NCBI RefSeq assembly: GCF_014055025.1
Contig: NZ_CP059571.1
Span: 1,240,001-1,304,000, forward strand
Source: Neisseria bacilliformis
Lineage (GTDB): Bacteria > Pseudomonadota > Gammaproteobacteria > Burkholderiales > Neisseriaceae
Direction of reading: 5' to 3'
DNA: 64,000 nt
The stretch's first letter is position 1; each line of letters opens with the position of its first letter. A program made the position numbers and the translations under genes. The notes beneath the pieces were generated by a model that saw nothing but the letters and a program-made list of their open reading frames with translations, ran no database searches and was not told the DNA's origin. Shown piece after piece: positions 9,534 through 18,129 of the stretch.

Positions 9534-9539
9534 AATATA
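9534..9539 (-). promoter_or_regulatory. Extended -10 for yicC
   Basis: On the minus strand reads TGTGCTATATT, an extended -10 (TGN before the hexamer) 45 bases upstream of the yicC ATG. No clear -35 is seen. Confidence 0.45.
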
Positions 9540-9552
9540 GCACATTTGCCCG

Positions 9553-9561
9553 TGCTATAAT
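9553..9561 (+). promoter_or_regulatory. Extended -10 for rph
   Basis: TGCTATAAT is a perfect extended -10, 28 bases upstream of the chosen rph ATG. Confidence 0.6.
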
Positions 9562-9588
9562 TTGCATTTTTTAACAGAAAGAGCCGCC

Positions 9589-10314
9589 ATGACCGCCCCC
9601 GCCCGTACCGAACGCGCCGCCGACGCACTGCGCCCCGTGCGCATCACCCCGCATTTCCTGCCCCACGCCGACGGCTCCGCCCTCATCGAATGCGGCAACA
9701 CCCGCGTCATCTGCACCGCTTCGATAGATGAAAACGTGCCGCCCTTCCTGCGCGGACAGGGCCAAGGCTGGATCACTGCCGAATACGGCATGCTCCCCGC
9801 CGCCACCGCCACCCGCAGCCGCCGCGAAGCCGCCGCCGGCAAACAAAGCGGCCGCACCCAGGAAATCCAACGCCTCATCGGCCGCTCCCTGCGCGCCGCC
9901 GCCGACCTGCAAAAACTGGGCGAGCGGCAAATCCTCATCGACTGCGACGTCATCCAAGCCGACGGCGGCACCCGCACCGCCTCCATCACCGGCGCATACG
10001 TCGCCCTCGCCCTGGCCGTGCGCAAACTTCTTTCAGACGGCCTCATCGCCGAAAACCCGCTGGTGTCGCAAATCGCCGCCGTCTCCGCCGGCATCGTCGG
10101 CGGCGTGCCGCTGTTGGATTTGGACTACCCCGAAGACTCCGGCTGCGACAGCGACGTGAACATCGTGATGAACGGCGCAGGCGGCATCATCGAAATCCAG
10201 GGCACCGCCGAAGGCGCGCCCTTCTCCCCCGCCGAACTCGCCGCACTGCTGCGCCTGGCGCAAAAAGGCATCGGCGAACTCATGGCCGAACAGAAACGGG
10301 CACTGGCGGCGTAA
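9589..10314 (+). CDS. rph: Ribonuclease PH
   Basis: This phosphorolytic 3'-5' exoribonuclease trims tRNA precursors and forms a hexameric ring. Family blocks are clear: [23 protein letters not shown], the phosphate-binding stretch [16 protein letters not shown], and [16 protein letters not shown]. The ATG at 9589 (AGAAAGAG upstream) is chosen over an in-frame ATG at 9562, which lies on top of the -10 sequence. The product of 241 residues has the usual length. A DUS lies inside the gene (S-D-G-L-I codons), as is common in Neisseria. Confidence 0.95.
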   Translation: MTAPARTERAADALRPVRITPHFLPHADGSALIECGNTRVICTASIDENVPPFLRGQGQGWITAEYGMLPAATATRSRREAAAGKQSGRTQEIQRLIGRSLRAAADLQKLGERQILIDCDVIQADGGTRTASITGAYVALALAVRKLLSDGLIAENPLVSQIAAVSAGIVGGVPLLDLDYPEDSGCDSDVNIVMNGAGGIIEIQGTAEGAPFSPAELAALLRLAQKGIGELMAEQKRALAA

Positions 10315-10776
10315 GCCAAGGCAGGGCGGGTAGCAAGAGGCCGTCTGAAAACCTGATGAGGCTGCGCCGAACCGTTGCAGTGTGCGTCGCCCCGAGGCAA
10401 CGCACGCGGCTTTTGCCGTTTAAGCGAGAGACCGTCTGAAAGTCGTGTTACGCGGCTTTCAGACGGCCTTTCGTTCTTTGGCCGTGGAGACGGATGTTGC
10501 AAACCGCAAACCGCGTGCGTGGCTGCGCCACACACCCTACGCAGTTGTAGCTCGGATTCTTGAATCCGACGTTTTTCCATATCGGATGTCGGATACGAGT
10601 ATCCGACCTACTGGAAGCGTTATCGCGCCATGCCGAACCCGTCGTAGGGTGTGTCGCCCCGAGGCGACGCACGCGGTTTGTGCCGTTTAAGCAAGAGGCC
10701 GTCTGAAACCGTAAAACAGGTTTTTGGCTGCGCCGAAGCTGCGCTTTCAGACGGCCTCTTGCCGTTTGCGCAACGC
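10315..10776. repeat. Intergenic repeat cluster downstream of rph
   Basis: No gene is supported. Contains GTAG-type palindromes at about 10378-10410, 10512-10540 (minus) and 10644-10675 (plus). An inverted pair of TCGGAT-type palindromes lies at 10547-10570 and 10588-10611, with DUS copies (some one base off, AGACCGTCTGAA) and a DUS tail repeat at 10720-10755. Confidence 0.75.
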
Positions 10777-13488
10777 CTATTGCTGGCGGATGCGGTGGTA
10801 GCGGCCGGTTTGCAGGGTGTAGCTTTGCGCCGGGCCGCGGCCGCACCATTGGACGGCGATGTGCACGCTGCGGGCGGGTTTGCCGCCGAGACCGAAGAGG
10901 AGGCGGCGGTCGTTTTGGGCGGCGAGGCCGTTGTTGGCGTATACCTCGCGGTGCTGCGGGGCGGCGGTGGGGCTGTCGGCGGCGGCGAGGGTGGCGCGGC
11001 TGCCTTGGGCGTCGCGGTTGCAGCCGGTGCCGTTGCCTTCGAGTTGCAGCCCGATCCAGTTGGTGGCCTGGCTGTCGTTGCGGTAGAGGGAGGGGGCGGC
11101 GGTCATGTGGGTTACGAGGCTGTCGAGGTCGCCGTCGTTGTCGAAGTCGGCGAGGATCATGCCGCGCGAGGTGCCTTTTTTCGTCCAGCCGGCCTGTTCG
11201 GCCACGTCGACAAAATAGCTGCCTTTATTCATATAAATGCGGTTGGCTTCGCTGCCGAAGACGCAGCGGCCGCGCACGTCGGCCCAGCGGTCGGCGTAGC
11301 CGTGCACGTCGGGGTTGGTGAGGGCAATTTGGGCGTTCCAGTACCAGTAGTCGGGGCAGACGGCTTCTTTTTTGTCGTAGGCATCGTCGGCCATGCCGTT
11401 GGCCTGCACGATGTCGAGGCGGCCGTCGCGGTCGAGGTCGCCGAAGGCTGCGCCCCAGCCGAATCGGCGTTCGTTGAGGGCGTTGCGGCGGGCGGCTTCG
11501 TCGGTGAAGGCGGCGGCGTCGGTCTGGCCGGGGCGGCTGTAATTCATCCACAGCAGGCTGCCTTCGGCTTGCAGTTTTTCGTGGACGTTGGAGACGTGGA
11601 TGTCGGGGCGGCCGTTGTCGTCGAGATCGCCGAAGGTGGCGTTCATGCCTTTGTAGGTGTCGCGGCCGATCGCGCCGGCGAAGCTGCCTTTGACGGGCAG
11701 GAAGCCTTTGCCCTGTTGGTTGAAATAGAGTTCGTCCGGGCCGAAGTCGTTGGCGATGTAGAGGTCGGGGTAGCCGTCGGCGTTGAGATCGCCGGTGGCG
11801 GCGGCCATGGTCCAGCGTTTGCCTTCAAAGCCGGTTTGGGCTTGGGGGACACGCGCGAAGCGGCCGCCGCCGAGGTTGCGGAAGAGCAGGTTTTCGTCGG
11901 CATTGTTGGCGTTGTGCCAGCTTCGGTGCATCACGTCGAACATGCGCCGGTCGCCCGGGTATTCGGGCTCGGGGAGTTTGAAGATGTTGTAGGGGACGCT
12001 GTGGCCGTAGCCGGGAAGGTGGGTTTGCATGACGTTGCCGACGAAGATGTCGAGTTTTCCGTCGCCATTGAAGTCGAGGACGTTGGTGGCGACGCTGATT
12101 TGGTAGTTGTCGAGGCCGCTTTGCTGTCCGATTTTGCTGAAATTCAGACGGCCTGTTTCTTTGAGTTCGTTGCGCAGCAGGCGGCCTTTGCCGAAGCCAG
12201 TGCCCAGAAGCAGGTCTTGGTCGCCGTCGTTGTCCATGTCGAACCAGGTGGCCGAGGCGATGAGGCCGTGTTGCTCGGGGCGGGTGCGGTGCGGCGCAAG
12301 GGCGGGGATGTCGAAACGATCGAAGCGGAAATTTCCTTTGTTTAAAAATAGTTGGGCGCGGTCCTGCTCGGATTTCAAGGGCTGGGTGAGGAAGATGTCG
12401 GGCAGGCCGTCGTTGTCCGCATCGGCCACGGCGGCGGCGTCGCCGACGGAGAGCAGCCATTTGGCGATGTGGTGCATGCGCGGGTCGGTGCGCTGCCAAA
12501 TATCGCCCTGCGCGCCGCCTATGCCGCTGTGCGCGGCGGAGATTTCGACGAAACGGAAACGCGCTTCGTCGGCGGCGAAGGCGTGGGTGGCGCGGTATGC
12601 GCCCCAGCCGGTGAGGCCGATGAGGCCGGTGAGCAGCAGGGCTTTGGCCTCTTGTCGCAGGATGGCGGCGGGGTGGCGGTAGCGGGCGCGGTTTTGCCAC
12701 AGCAGCCACAGGCCGCGCAGGGTCATGTAGGCGAAGGCCGAGTAAAACAGGGTGGAGAAGCTCTGGAATTTGTGCAGCAGCAAATCAACGAACACGATGA
12801 AAAAGGCCATGAACACCTGCCCTTTGCGCGACTCGGCCGAGGTGGGCGGGTCGGTGATCATAAAGAAGGTGAAGAGGTAGAAGGCGGGCGAGGAAAACGC
12901 GCCCATAAACAGGGTTTGCGGCGGGATGTGGTGGCGCAGCAGCCAGGCGCGCAGGCCGAGCTGCATGGCGTAAAACGCGAGGAAGGACACGATTAACACG
13001 CTGCGGCGGATGTTGAGCGCGAACAGCATCAGCGCGGCGGTGGCGATGAAAAAGGCGGTAACGCCCGCGCCGCCCCACTGGTAGGCCGGCGCGGGGGTGA
13101 TCATGCCGTCGCTCAACACCAGCGCGGCAATCACGCCGAACAGGCCGGGGTTGTAGATGTGGCGGCCGTTTACGGTAAAGACGTATTTCGAGGCGGTGGC
13201 GAAAAACGGCGGCACCAGCGCGAGCCACAGTCCGTGGGAAAAATTGGTGAGCACCGACAGCCCCAGCCCGGTAATCAGCCCGCTGACGGGGACAAGCAGC
13301 GTTTTCTTGCGCAACAGATAGTGCAGCGTGCAGTCGAGCGCGACGCACACGGCCAAAATCAGGCCGACCTGCGCGGGGCTGCGGTTGAAGCCCCAAAAGG
13401 TGATGCCGCAGAACACAAAGGTGAATTGCAGCAGCAAAACGGGCAGGCGCGGGTCGTTTTTCGCGGGAACGCGGTCTAAGGGAATCAT
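10777..13488 (-). CDS. RnfD/NqrB-like membrane domain fused to FG-GAP repeats and ASPIC/UnbV domain
   Basis: The 903-residue product has three parts. Residues about 15-300 are a multi-helix membrane domain with RnfD/NqrB-like blocks (G-R-H-I-Y-N-P-G-L-F-G and M-I-T-D-P-P-T-S), resembling flavin-carrying subunits of ion-pumping redox complexes. Then come seven calcium-type FG-GAP/VCBS motifs (D-A-D-N-D-G, D-M-D-N-D-G, D-F-N-G-D-G, D-L-N-A-D-G, D-L-D-D-N-G, D-L-D-R-D-G, D-F-D-N-D-G), as in beta-propellers. The C-terminus resembles the ASPIC/UnbV (CRTAC1) domain. The propeller is expected outside the cytoplasmic membrane. It is monocistronic, with repeats on both sides. Whether it transfers electrons is not shown. 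Confidence 0.85.
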   Translation of the reverse strand: MIPLDRVPAKNDPRLPVLLLQFTFVFCGITFWGFNRSPAQVGLILAVCVALDCTLHYLLRKKTLLVPVSGLITGLGLSVLTNFSHGLWLALVPPFFATASKYVFTVNGRHIYNPGLFGVIAALVLSDGMITPAPAYQWGGAGVTAFFIATAALMLFALNIRRSVLIVSFLAFYAMQLGLRAWLLRHHIPPQTLFMGAFSSPAFYLFTFFMITDPPTSAESRKGQVFMAFFIVFVDLLLHKFQSFSTLFYSAFAYMTLRGLWLLWQNRARYRHPAAILRQEAKALLLTGLIGLTGWGAYRATHAFAADEARFRFVEISAAHSGIGGAQGDIWQRTDPRMHHIAKWLLSVGDAAAVADADNDGLPDIFLTQPLKSEQDRAQLFLNKGNFRFDRFDIPALAPHRTRPEQHGLIASATWFDMDNDGDQDLLLGTGFGKGRLLRNELKETGRLNFSKIGQQSGLDNYQISVATNVLDFNGDGKLDIFVGNVMQTHLPGYGHSVPYNIFKLPEPEYPGDRRMFDVMHRSWHNANNADENLLFRNLGGGRFARVPQAQTGFEGKRWTMAAATGDLNADGYPDLYIANDFGPDELYFNQQGKGFLPVKGSFAGAIGRDTYKGMNATFGDLDDNGRPDIHVSNVHEKLQAEGSLLWMNYSRPGQTDAAAFTDEAARRNALNERRFGWGAAFGDLDRDGRLDIVQANGMADDAYDKKEAVCPDYWYWNAQIALTNPDVHGYADRWADVRGRCVFGSEANRIYMNKGSYFVDVAEQAGWTKKGTSRGMILADFDNDGDLDSLVTHMTAAPSLYRNDSQATNWIGLQLEGNGTGCNRDAQGSRATLAAADSPTAAPQHREVYANNGLAAQNDRRLLFGLGGKPARSVHIAVQWCGRGPAQSYTLQTGRYHRIRQQ

Positions 13489-13874
13489 GGGAAGAGGCCG
13501 TCTGAAAAAGGGGCGGATTATAGGGCAAACGGCAAGGCAGAGGCCGTCTGAAAAGCCAAAACGCGTTTTCAGACGGCCTCTGGGCTGCTAAACCTTATTG
13601 GAAACTTCAAGATTGTGTTTTAAGGATATGAACAGGCAGATTAAGGAAACGGCGGCAACCCAGATTGGGCAGGCGCGGGAATAATGGCAGAATGGGGCTG
13701 GCGTAGGGTGTGTCGCCCCGCGACGCACGCGGTCTGTGTCGCGCAAGCAATCCACGTGTTTCCCAAGCCTAAACCGCGTGCGCGGCTGCGCCACACACCC
13801 TGCCTTAACGGCAGAGGCCGTCTGAAAAACGCAAAACGCGCTTTCAGACGGCCTTTGTTTGGACTCGGTTCGTG
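13489..13874. repeat. Intergenic repeats between the FG-GAP gene and DUF4124 gene
   Basis: Contains DUS copies with hairpins near 13541-13580 and 13814-13856, and facing GTAG palindromes at 13703-13731 (plus) and 13775-13803 (minus). A short stretch (about 13590-13680) has no recognised feature. Confidence 0.7.
13517..13522 (-). promoter_or_regulatory. -10 hexamer upstream of the FG-GAP gene
   Basis: Perfect TATAAT on the minus strand, 29 bases upstream of the ATG at 13488; no obvious -35. Confidence 0.45.
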
Positions 13875-14354
13875 TTAACGGGCAGATATGCCGCTGCCGC
13901 TTCCTAAAAGCTTCGCCAAATCCGCTTCTGCTTGTTTGACGGCATTTTCCAAATCGGCAATTCGCGCCTGATATTTGGCATAGTTTCTCTCATTGCCATA
14001 ACGGATTTTCTTTCCTTCTTCCAATGCTTTTTTTGCATCACTCAAGCGACGACGTGCAGCGGCAATTTGTTCTTGACTGGCTGTTGATTGTTGGCTTGCG
14101 CCTAAGGTGGCAACAGAAGGCTGCTCTGACAGCTGTTTTTCATATGTTTGCGCTGATTGATAGCTGCCGGGAGAAGGGGGCAGCGACGAATATATGGCCG
14201 GACGGCCTAAATCGCTTTTCGCGCAGTTGGCACCCGGCGCAGGGGTGGAGGTGTAGGTGGTGCGCCCTTTGCTGTCGGTGCAGGTGTAAACGGAGGCGGC
14301 GCAGGCGGGCAAGGCGGCGGCCAGCAGCAGGGCGGCGGCGTATTTCGTTTTCAT
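13875..14354 (-). CDS. DUF4124 domain-containing secreted protein
   Basis: The start at 14354 follows AAAGGAAACCC. The 159-residue product begins with a Sec signal peptide ending near A-C-A-A. It then has the DUF4124 beta-hairpin module: V-Y-T-C-T-D-S-K-G-R-T-T-Y-T-S-T-P, usually found in small periplasmic proteins of beta- and gammaproteobacteria. The second half is a predicted coiled coil (Q-I-A-A-A-R-R-R-L-S-D-A-K-K-A-L-E-E-G). Function is unknown. It starts 22 bases after the stop of the small membrane protein gene upstream, so the two are probably one operon. Confidence 0.85.
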   Translation of the reverse strand: MKTKYAAALLLAAALPACAASVYTCTDSKGRTTYTSTPAPGANCAKSDLGRPAIYSSLPPSPGSYQSAQTYEKQLSEQPSVATLGASQQSTASQEQIAAARRRLSDAKKALEEGKKIRYGNERNYAKYQARIADLENAVKQAEADLAKLLGSGSGISAR

Positions 14355-14376
14355 GGGTTTCCTTTCTTTTCGGGGG

Positions 14377-14577
14377 TTAAAACCAGAGATACCAGGCCAG
14401 CAGGAGGACGGCGGCAACGGCAAAGTTGATGGCAAAAGCGATCCGCCACTGCCGTTTGGAGGGCGGGGCGGCTTTCAGGCCGCTGCGGCTGCGGCGGACG
14501 AGGAAGAAGGGCGAGAGCAGGACGGAGACGGCGGCGGTGAGGATAACGGCCGCATAGTAGGCTTTTTCCGTGGTCAT
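14377..14577 (-). CDS. Small two-helix membrane protein
   Basis: The 66-residue product has two hydrophobic segments (residues about 9-27 and 47-65) joined by a basic loop (R-R-S-R-S-G-L-K), so both termini would be periplasmic by the positive-inside rule. The ATG follows AAAGGAAAAGG. A -10 (14619-14624) lies upstream. It precedes the DUF4124 gene by 22 bases. No family recognised. Confidence 0.7.
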   Translation of the reverse strand: MTTEKAYYAAVILTAAVSVLLSPFFLVRRSRSGLKAAPPSKRQWRIAFAINFAVAAVLLLAWYLWF

Positions 14578-14618
14578 GCCTTTTCCTTTCCGGCGGGCTG
14601 CCGTTTGTTCATGACGCG

Positions 14619-14624
14619 ATTATA
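14619..14624 (-). promoter_or_regulatory. -10 hexamer of the small membrane protein/DUF4124 operon
   Basis: TATAAT on the minus strand 42 bases upstream of the ATG at 14577. Confidence 0.4.
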
Positions 14625-14654
14625 TAACGGGAATCCGCGGGCGGGGCAGGGGAA

Positions 14655-14695
14655 AGGCCGTCTGAAAACCCGTAAAACAGGTTTTCAGACGGCCT
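14655..14695. terminator. DUS inverted-pair hairpin
   Basis: A 41-base DUS hairpin with TTTTTA on one side. The same hairpin, including its loop, is repeated at 14824-14864. Confidence 0.7.
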
Positions 14696-14741
14696 TTTTA
14701 TTCCCCAAAAACATCCAAACATCCGTCGCAAACCCGAAAAC

Positions 14742-14773
14742 CGCGTGCGTCGCCTTGGGGCGACACACCCTAC
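14742..14773 (-). repeat. GTAG-headed REP-like palindrome
   Basis: Minus-strand copy of the TCGCC/GGCGA stem variant, lying between the two identical DUS hairpins of this 310-base gap. The rest of 14578-14887 holds only the promoter and these repeats. Confidence 0.7.
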
Positions 14774-14823
14774 TTTAAAAACCGCCTTTGCATTATCTGG
14801 GCAAGTGTTTCCCACTGCAAAAA

Positions 14824-14864
14824 AGGCCGTCTGAAAACCCGTAAAACAGGTTTTCAGACGGCCT
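14824..14864. terminator. DUS inverted-pair hairpin after dsbA
   Basis: DUS hairpin 23 bases beyond the dsbA stop, on the downstream side of that minus-strand gene. Confidence 0.75.
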
Positions 14865-14887
14865 TTGCAACAGGCTGCGGCCTGCGT

Positions 14888-15583
14888 TTATTTGTTGGCG
14901 GCGCGGGCGGCGGCTACGCCTTTGCTGCGGGCGGGGGCTTGGGGGGCGGGTTCTTTCATGCCGCGTTCCTGGCGCACTTTGGCGATCATTTCGTCCACTT
15001 TGTTCATGGAGGCGTTCCAGTCGCCGCCGGTGAATTTCATTTTGTATTTGCCGCCGACGATGATGGTGGGGGTGTTTTCAATCTGCATTTGTTCGGTGAG
15101 GTCGGCCATTTGTTTGGCTTGGGCTTCGTTGCCGAAGGATTCGTAGGCGGCGAGCAGTTTTTTGCCGTCGAAGCTGCTTTGCGCGCCTGCCCATTGTTTG
15201 AAGGCGGCGGGGTCGGCGAGGTTGATGCGCTGCTCGAAGATGGCGTTGAACACGGGCATGTTGGCCTGGTGGCGCAGGTTGCTGCTGTTGACGGCGGCGG
15301 CGATGCGGGCGAGCTGCATGTGTTCGGGCTGCCAGACGACGTGGATGGGGCGCAGGTAGGTGTCGGACGCCCATTTTCTGCTGTGTTTTTCCATTTCAGG
15401 TTCGAGGTGGTAGCAGTGGATGCAGAAGTAGCCGAAGAATTCGGCGACTTCGATTTTGCCGTTCTGCTGCTGGGCGAGGGGTTTGTCGAGCACGGTGTAG
15501 TCCTGGCCTTCGACGAGGGCGGCCTGGGCGGAGGCGAGGCCGAGGGTGAGGGCGGCGGCGAGGAGGGTGTGTTTCAGTTTCAT
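14888..15583 (-). CDS. dsbA: Thiol:disulfide interchange protein DsbA
   Basis: This periplasmic oxidoreductase introduces disulfide bonds into exported proteins and is re-oxidised by DsbB. The 231-residue product has a Sec signal peptide (residues 1-21), the thioredoxin-fold active site F-C-I-H-C-Y with Cys54 and Cys57, and the cis-proline loop N-T-P-T-I-I-V-G. The C-I-H-C centre differs from the C-P-H-C of E. coli. Its ATG (AGGAAACACC upstream) lies 20 bases after the stop of the SPOR-domain gene, so they are likely co-transcribed. In Neisseria DsbA is needed for pilus and competence functions, consistent with the transformable lifestyle seen here. Confidence 0.95.
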   Translation of the reverse strand: MKLKHTLLAAALTLGLASAQAALVEGQDYTVLDKPLAQQQNGKIEVAEFFGYFCIHCYHLEPEMEKHSRKWASDTYLRPIHVVWQPEHMQLARIAAAVNSSNLRHQANMPVFNAIFEQRINLADPAAFKQWAGAQSSFDGKKLLAAYESFGNEAQAKQMADLTEQMQIENTPTIIVGGKYKMKFTGGDWNASMNKVDEMIAKVRQERGMKEPAPQAPARSKGVAAARAANK

Positions 15584-15603
15584 GGTGTTTCCTGTGGTTG
15601 GGG

Positions 15604-16431
15604 TTATTGTGCGGGGCGGGCGAAGCTGTCTATGCCTTTGCTTTGCAGTTCGCGGCGGGTTTGCGCGGCGGCTTCGGCGGAGGCGGGGGCGGTTTGCACG
15701 CGGTACATGGTTTTGCCCTGTATTTGGGCTTCGACGACGCGGGTGTCTACGCCGGCGGCGGCGAGGCGGGCGCGTTGGGATTCGGCTTTGTCGCGGCTGC
15801 CGTAGGAGCCGGCCTGGACGATAACGCCGCCGCCGCTGTTTCTTCCGCTGCGTTCGCTGCGTGCGCCGTTTTCATTGCCGGCCTGTCCGCTGAGGGCGGC
15901 TTCGGCTTTGCGGCGGTCGGCTTCGCGGTCGGCGCGTTTTTGGTCGCGGCCGATTTTGCCGTTGAGGATTTGCTCGGGGCCGGGTTTGGCTTTGTCGCGG
16001 CGGGGGCGTTCGGCGTGGGGTTTGGTTTTGGTGTCGGGTTTGCCGCTATCGGGCAGCAGGTCGGGCACGCCGGGGATGGTTTCCGGCTCTTTGCCGCTGT
16101 CGGACTCTTTGCCTTCTTTGCCTTCTTGGCCGCTTTCGGGTTGGGAGGCGGTTTGTTCGGGGGTGTTTTTTTGTGCCGGTTTGCCGCTTTCGGGCGGGAC
16201 GGGTTCGGCTTCGGGCGCGGAGGCGGGCTTTTTGGGCTCGGGCGCGGGTTCGGGTTTTTTGGGGGAGAGGATTTCGGGCGGGGTGAGTTCTTTTTCTTCG
16301 ATGGGGGCTTTGAAGTCGCGTTTGCGGCTGCTTTCGAGGGTGTACACGAGGCCGCCGATGATGACGGTGGCCAGAAGGAGGCCGACGATGAAGCCGGTGA
16401 GTCCTTTGCCGTGGGCTTTTGCTGTTTTCAT
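15604..16431 (-). CDS. SPOR-domain protein (FtsN-like)
   Basis: The 275-residue bitopic membrane protein has a short basic cytoplasmic tail, one membrane helix (residues about 11-31), and a long Pro/Glu/Lys-rich periplasmic linker. A C-terminal SPOR domain (about residues 195-272, starting G-V-I-V-Q-A-G-S-Y) follows. SPOR domains bind denuded peptidoglycan at division sites, so a septal role like FtsN is likely, though FtsN identity itself is not proven. An extended -10 is seen at 16496-16501. dsbA follows in the same direction. Confidence 0.85.
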   Translation of the reverse strand: MKTAKAHGKGLTGFIVGLLLATVIIGGLVYTLESSRKRDFKAPIEEKELTPPEILSPKKPEPAPEPKKPASAPEAEPVPPESGKPAQKNTPEQTASQPESGQEGKEGKESDSGKEPETIPGVPDLLPDSGKPDTKTKPHAERPRRDKAKPGPEQILNGKIGRDQKRADREADRRKAEAALSGQAGNENGARSERSGRNSGGGVIVQAGSYGSRDKAESQRARLAAAGVDTRVVEAQIQGKTMYRVQTAPASAEAAAQTRRELQSKGIDSFARPAQ

Positions 16432-16495
16432 AAAAACTACCTTTTTTCGATGTGTTTCGGCCGTCTGAAAAAGTGTGGGAACAGGCGGGCGGCGT

Positions 16496-16501
16496 ATTCT
16501 A
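16496..16501 (-). promoter_or_regulatory. Extended -10 for the SPOR/dsbA operon
   Basis: Minus strand reads TTTTGCTAGAAT, 65 bases upstream of the SPOR gene ATG. Confidence 0.4.
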
Positions 16502-16543
16502 GCAAAATTCAGACGGCCTGTTGCGCTTGTTTGCCGCTGTGGT

Positions 16544-18034
16544 TTACAGGGCGCGGCGCAGGGCGGCGGCGCGCAGGATGTGGCTGCGGTTTACTGTGTC
16601 GTCGCCGGAAAGGTCGGCGATGGTGCGGGCGGTGCGCATGATGCGGTGGAAGCTGCGGGCGGAGAGGGAGAGTTTTTCCAGTATGCCGCCGAGGGTTTCC
16701 CTGGCTTCGGCGGATATGCCGGCGGCGGTGTCCAGCTCGGTGGGGCTGAGGGCGCGGTTGAGCTTGCCCTGCCGCGCGTTTTGGCGTTCGCGGGCGGCAA
16801 GGACGCGTTCGAGCACGGCCGCGCTGGGTTCGCCCGCCGCGGCCTGCACGAGGTCGGCAGCGGGGAGGGCGGGCACTTCGATGACGAGGTCGATGCGGTC
16901 GATAAGCGGGCCTGAGATTTTGCTGCGGTAACGCTGTATCGCGTCGGGCGTGCAGCGGCAGGGTTTGGACGGGTGGCCGTGGTAGCCGCAGGGGCAGGGG
17001 TTCATGGCGGCGACGAGTTGGAAGTCGGCGGGGAACACGGCCTGGCGGGCGGCGCGGGAGATGTGGATTTCGCCGCTTTCGAGGGGTTCGCGCAGGGCTT
17101 CGAGCACTTTGCGGTCGAACTCGGGCAATTCGTCGAGAAAGAGCACGCCTTTGTGGGCGAGGGAGATTTCGCCGGGGCGGGGGTCGGAGCCGCCGCCGAC
17201 GAGGGCGACCGCGCTGGCGGAGTGGTGGGGGCTTTTGCAGGGGCGGCTGCGGCTGAAATTCTGGGTGTGGTGCGGCAGCAGCGACTGCACCGTCCACACT
17301 TCGATCAGTTCGTCGTCGGTGAGCGGCGGCAGGATGGAGGGCAGGCGTTGGGCGAGCATGGATTTGCCGGTGCCGGGCGGGCCCATCATCAGGAGGCTGT
17401 GGCCGCCGGCGGCGGCGATTTCGAGGGCGAGGCGGGCGGTGTGCTGGCCTTTGACGTCTTTGAGGTCGGGCAGGTTTTGGTTTTCAGACGGCCTGATCTG
17501 CGCTTGGGCACGGGGCAGGGGGACGGTGCCGTTGAGGTGGGCGGCAACGGTGGCGAGGCTGTCCGCGCCGTAGGCCTCCACGCCGTGCATCACGGCGGCC
17601 TGGGCGGCGTTTTCGGACGGCATGACGAAGGCGCGGCGCGCCTGTTTGGCCTGCCAGGCCATCGCCAGCCCGCCGCGTATCGGCCGCAGCAGGCCGGAGA
17701 GGGCGAGTTCGCCGGCAAATTCGTATTGCGGCAGTTGTTCGGGGCTGATTTGGCCGGAGGCGGCGAGGATGCCGAGGGCGACGGGCAGGTCGAAGCGGCC
17801 GGATTCTTTGGGCAGGTCGGCGGGGGCGAGGTTGACGGTGATTTTTTTTGCGGGAAACTCGAAGCCGCTCTGGATGATGGCAGCGCGCACGCGGTCGCGG
17901 CTTTCCTTCACTTCGGTGTCGGGCAGGCCGACGATGTTGAACTGCGGCAGGCCGTTGGCCAGATGGGTTTCCACTTCCACGGGCGGGGCGTTTGCGCCGG
18001 CGAGGGCGCGGCTGTGGACGACGGCGAAGGTCAT
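16544..18034 (-). CDS. comM: YifB/ComM-type Mg-chelatase-like AAA+ helicase
   Basis: ComM is a hexameric helicase that drives branch migration of RecA-formed joints during natural transformation. The start at 18034 (M-T-F-A-V-V, with AAGGACAA upstream) fits the family better than the in-frame ATG 18 bases earlier. The 496-residue product has an N-terminal Lon-like domain, Walker A M-M-G-P-P-G-T-G-K-S, a cysteine cluster M-N-P-C-P-C-G-Y-H-G-H with a second C-R-C pair, and a Mg-chelatase C-terminal domain ending A-A-L-R-R-A-L. A DUS lies within the gene. Its presence fits the high DUS density around it. Confidence 0.93.
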   Translation of the reverse strand: MTFAVVHSRALAGANAPPVEVETHLANGLPQFNIVGLPDTEVKESRDRVRAAIIQSGFEFPAKKITVNLAPADLPKESGRFDLPVALGILAASGQISPEQLPQYEFAGELALSGLLRPIRGGLAMAWQAKQARRAFVMPSENAAQAAVMHGVEAYGADSLATVAAHLNGTVPLPRAQAQIRPSENQNLPDLKDVKGQHTARLALEIAAAGGHSLLMMGPPGTGKSMLAQRLPSILPPLTDDELIEVWTVQSLLPHHTQNFSRSRPCKSPHHSASAVALVGGGSDPRPGEISLAHKGVLFLDELPEFDRKVLEALREPLESGEIHISRAARQAVFPADFQLVAAMNPCPCGYHGHPSKPCRCTPDAIQRYRSKISGPLIDRIDLVIEVPALPAADLVQAAAGEPSAAVLERVLAARERQNARQGKLNRALSPTELDTAAGISAEARETLGGILEKLSLSARSFHRIMRTARTIADLSGDDTVNRSHILRAAALRRAL

Positions 18035-18129
18035 GGGTTGTCCTTGTATCAATATATCAATGTGTTTTCAGACGGCCTCAAAGTCCGTCCGGCGTTTTTG
18101 GCTGCGCCGAAGCTGCGCTTTCAGACGGC

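Noticed and set aside
10651-12345. 564-codon plus-strand frame opposite the FG-GAP gene
   Set aside because: Begins in translated repeats and mirrors the coding strand of a clear gene; composition is that of a shadow frame (Gly/Ala/Val).
13588-13794. Short minus-strand frame between the FG-GAP and DUF4124 genes
   Set aside because: Mostly a translation of GTAG palindromes (peptides such as C-R-P-E-A-T-H-A and A-Q-P-R-T-R recur across the window wherever these repeats occur).
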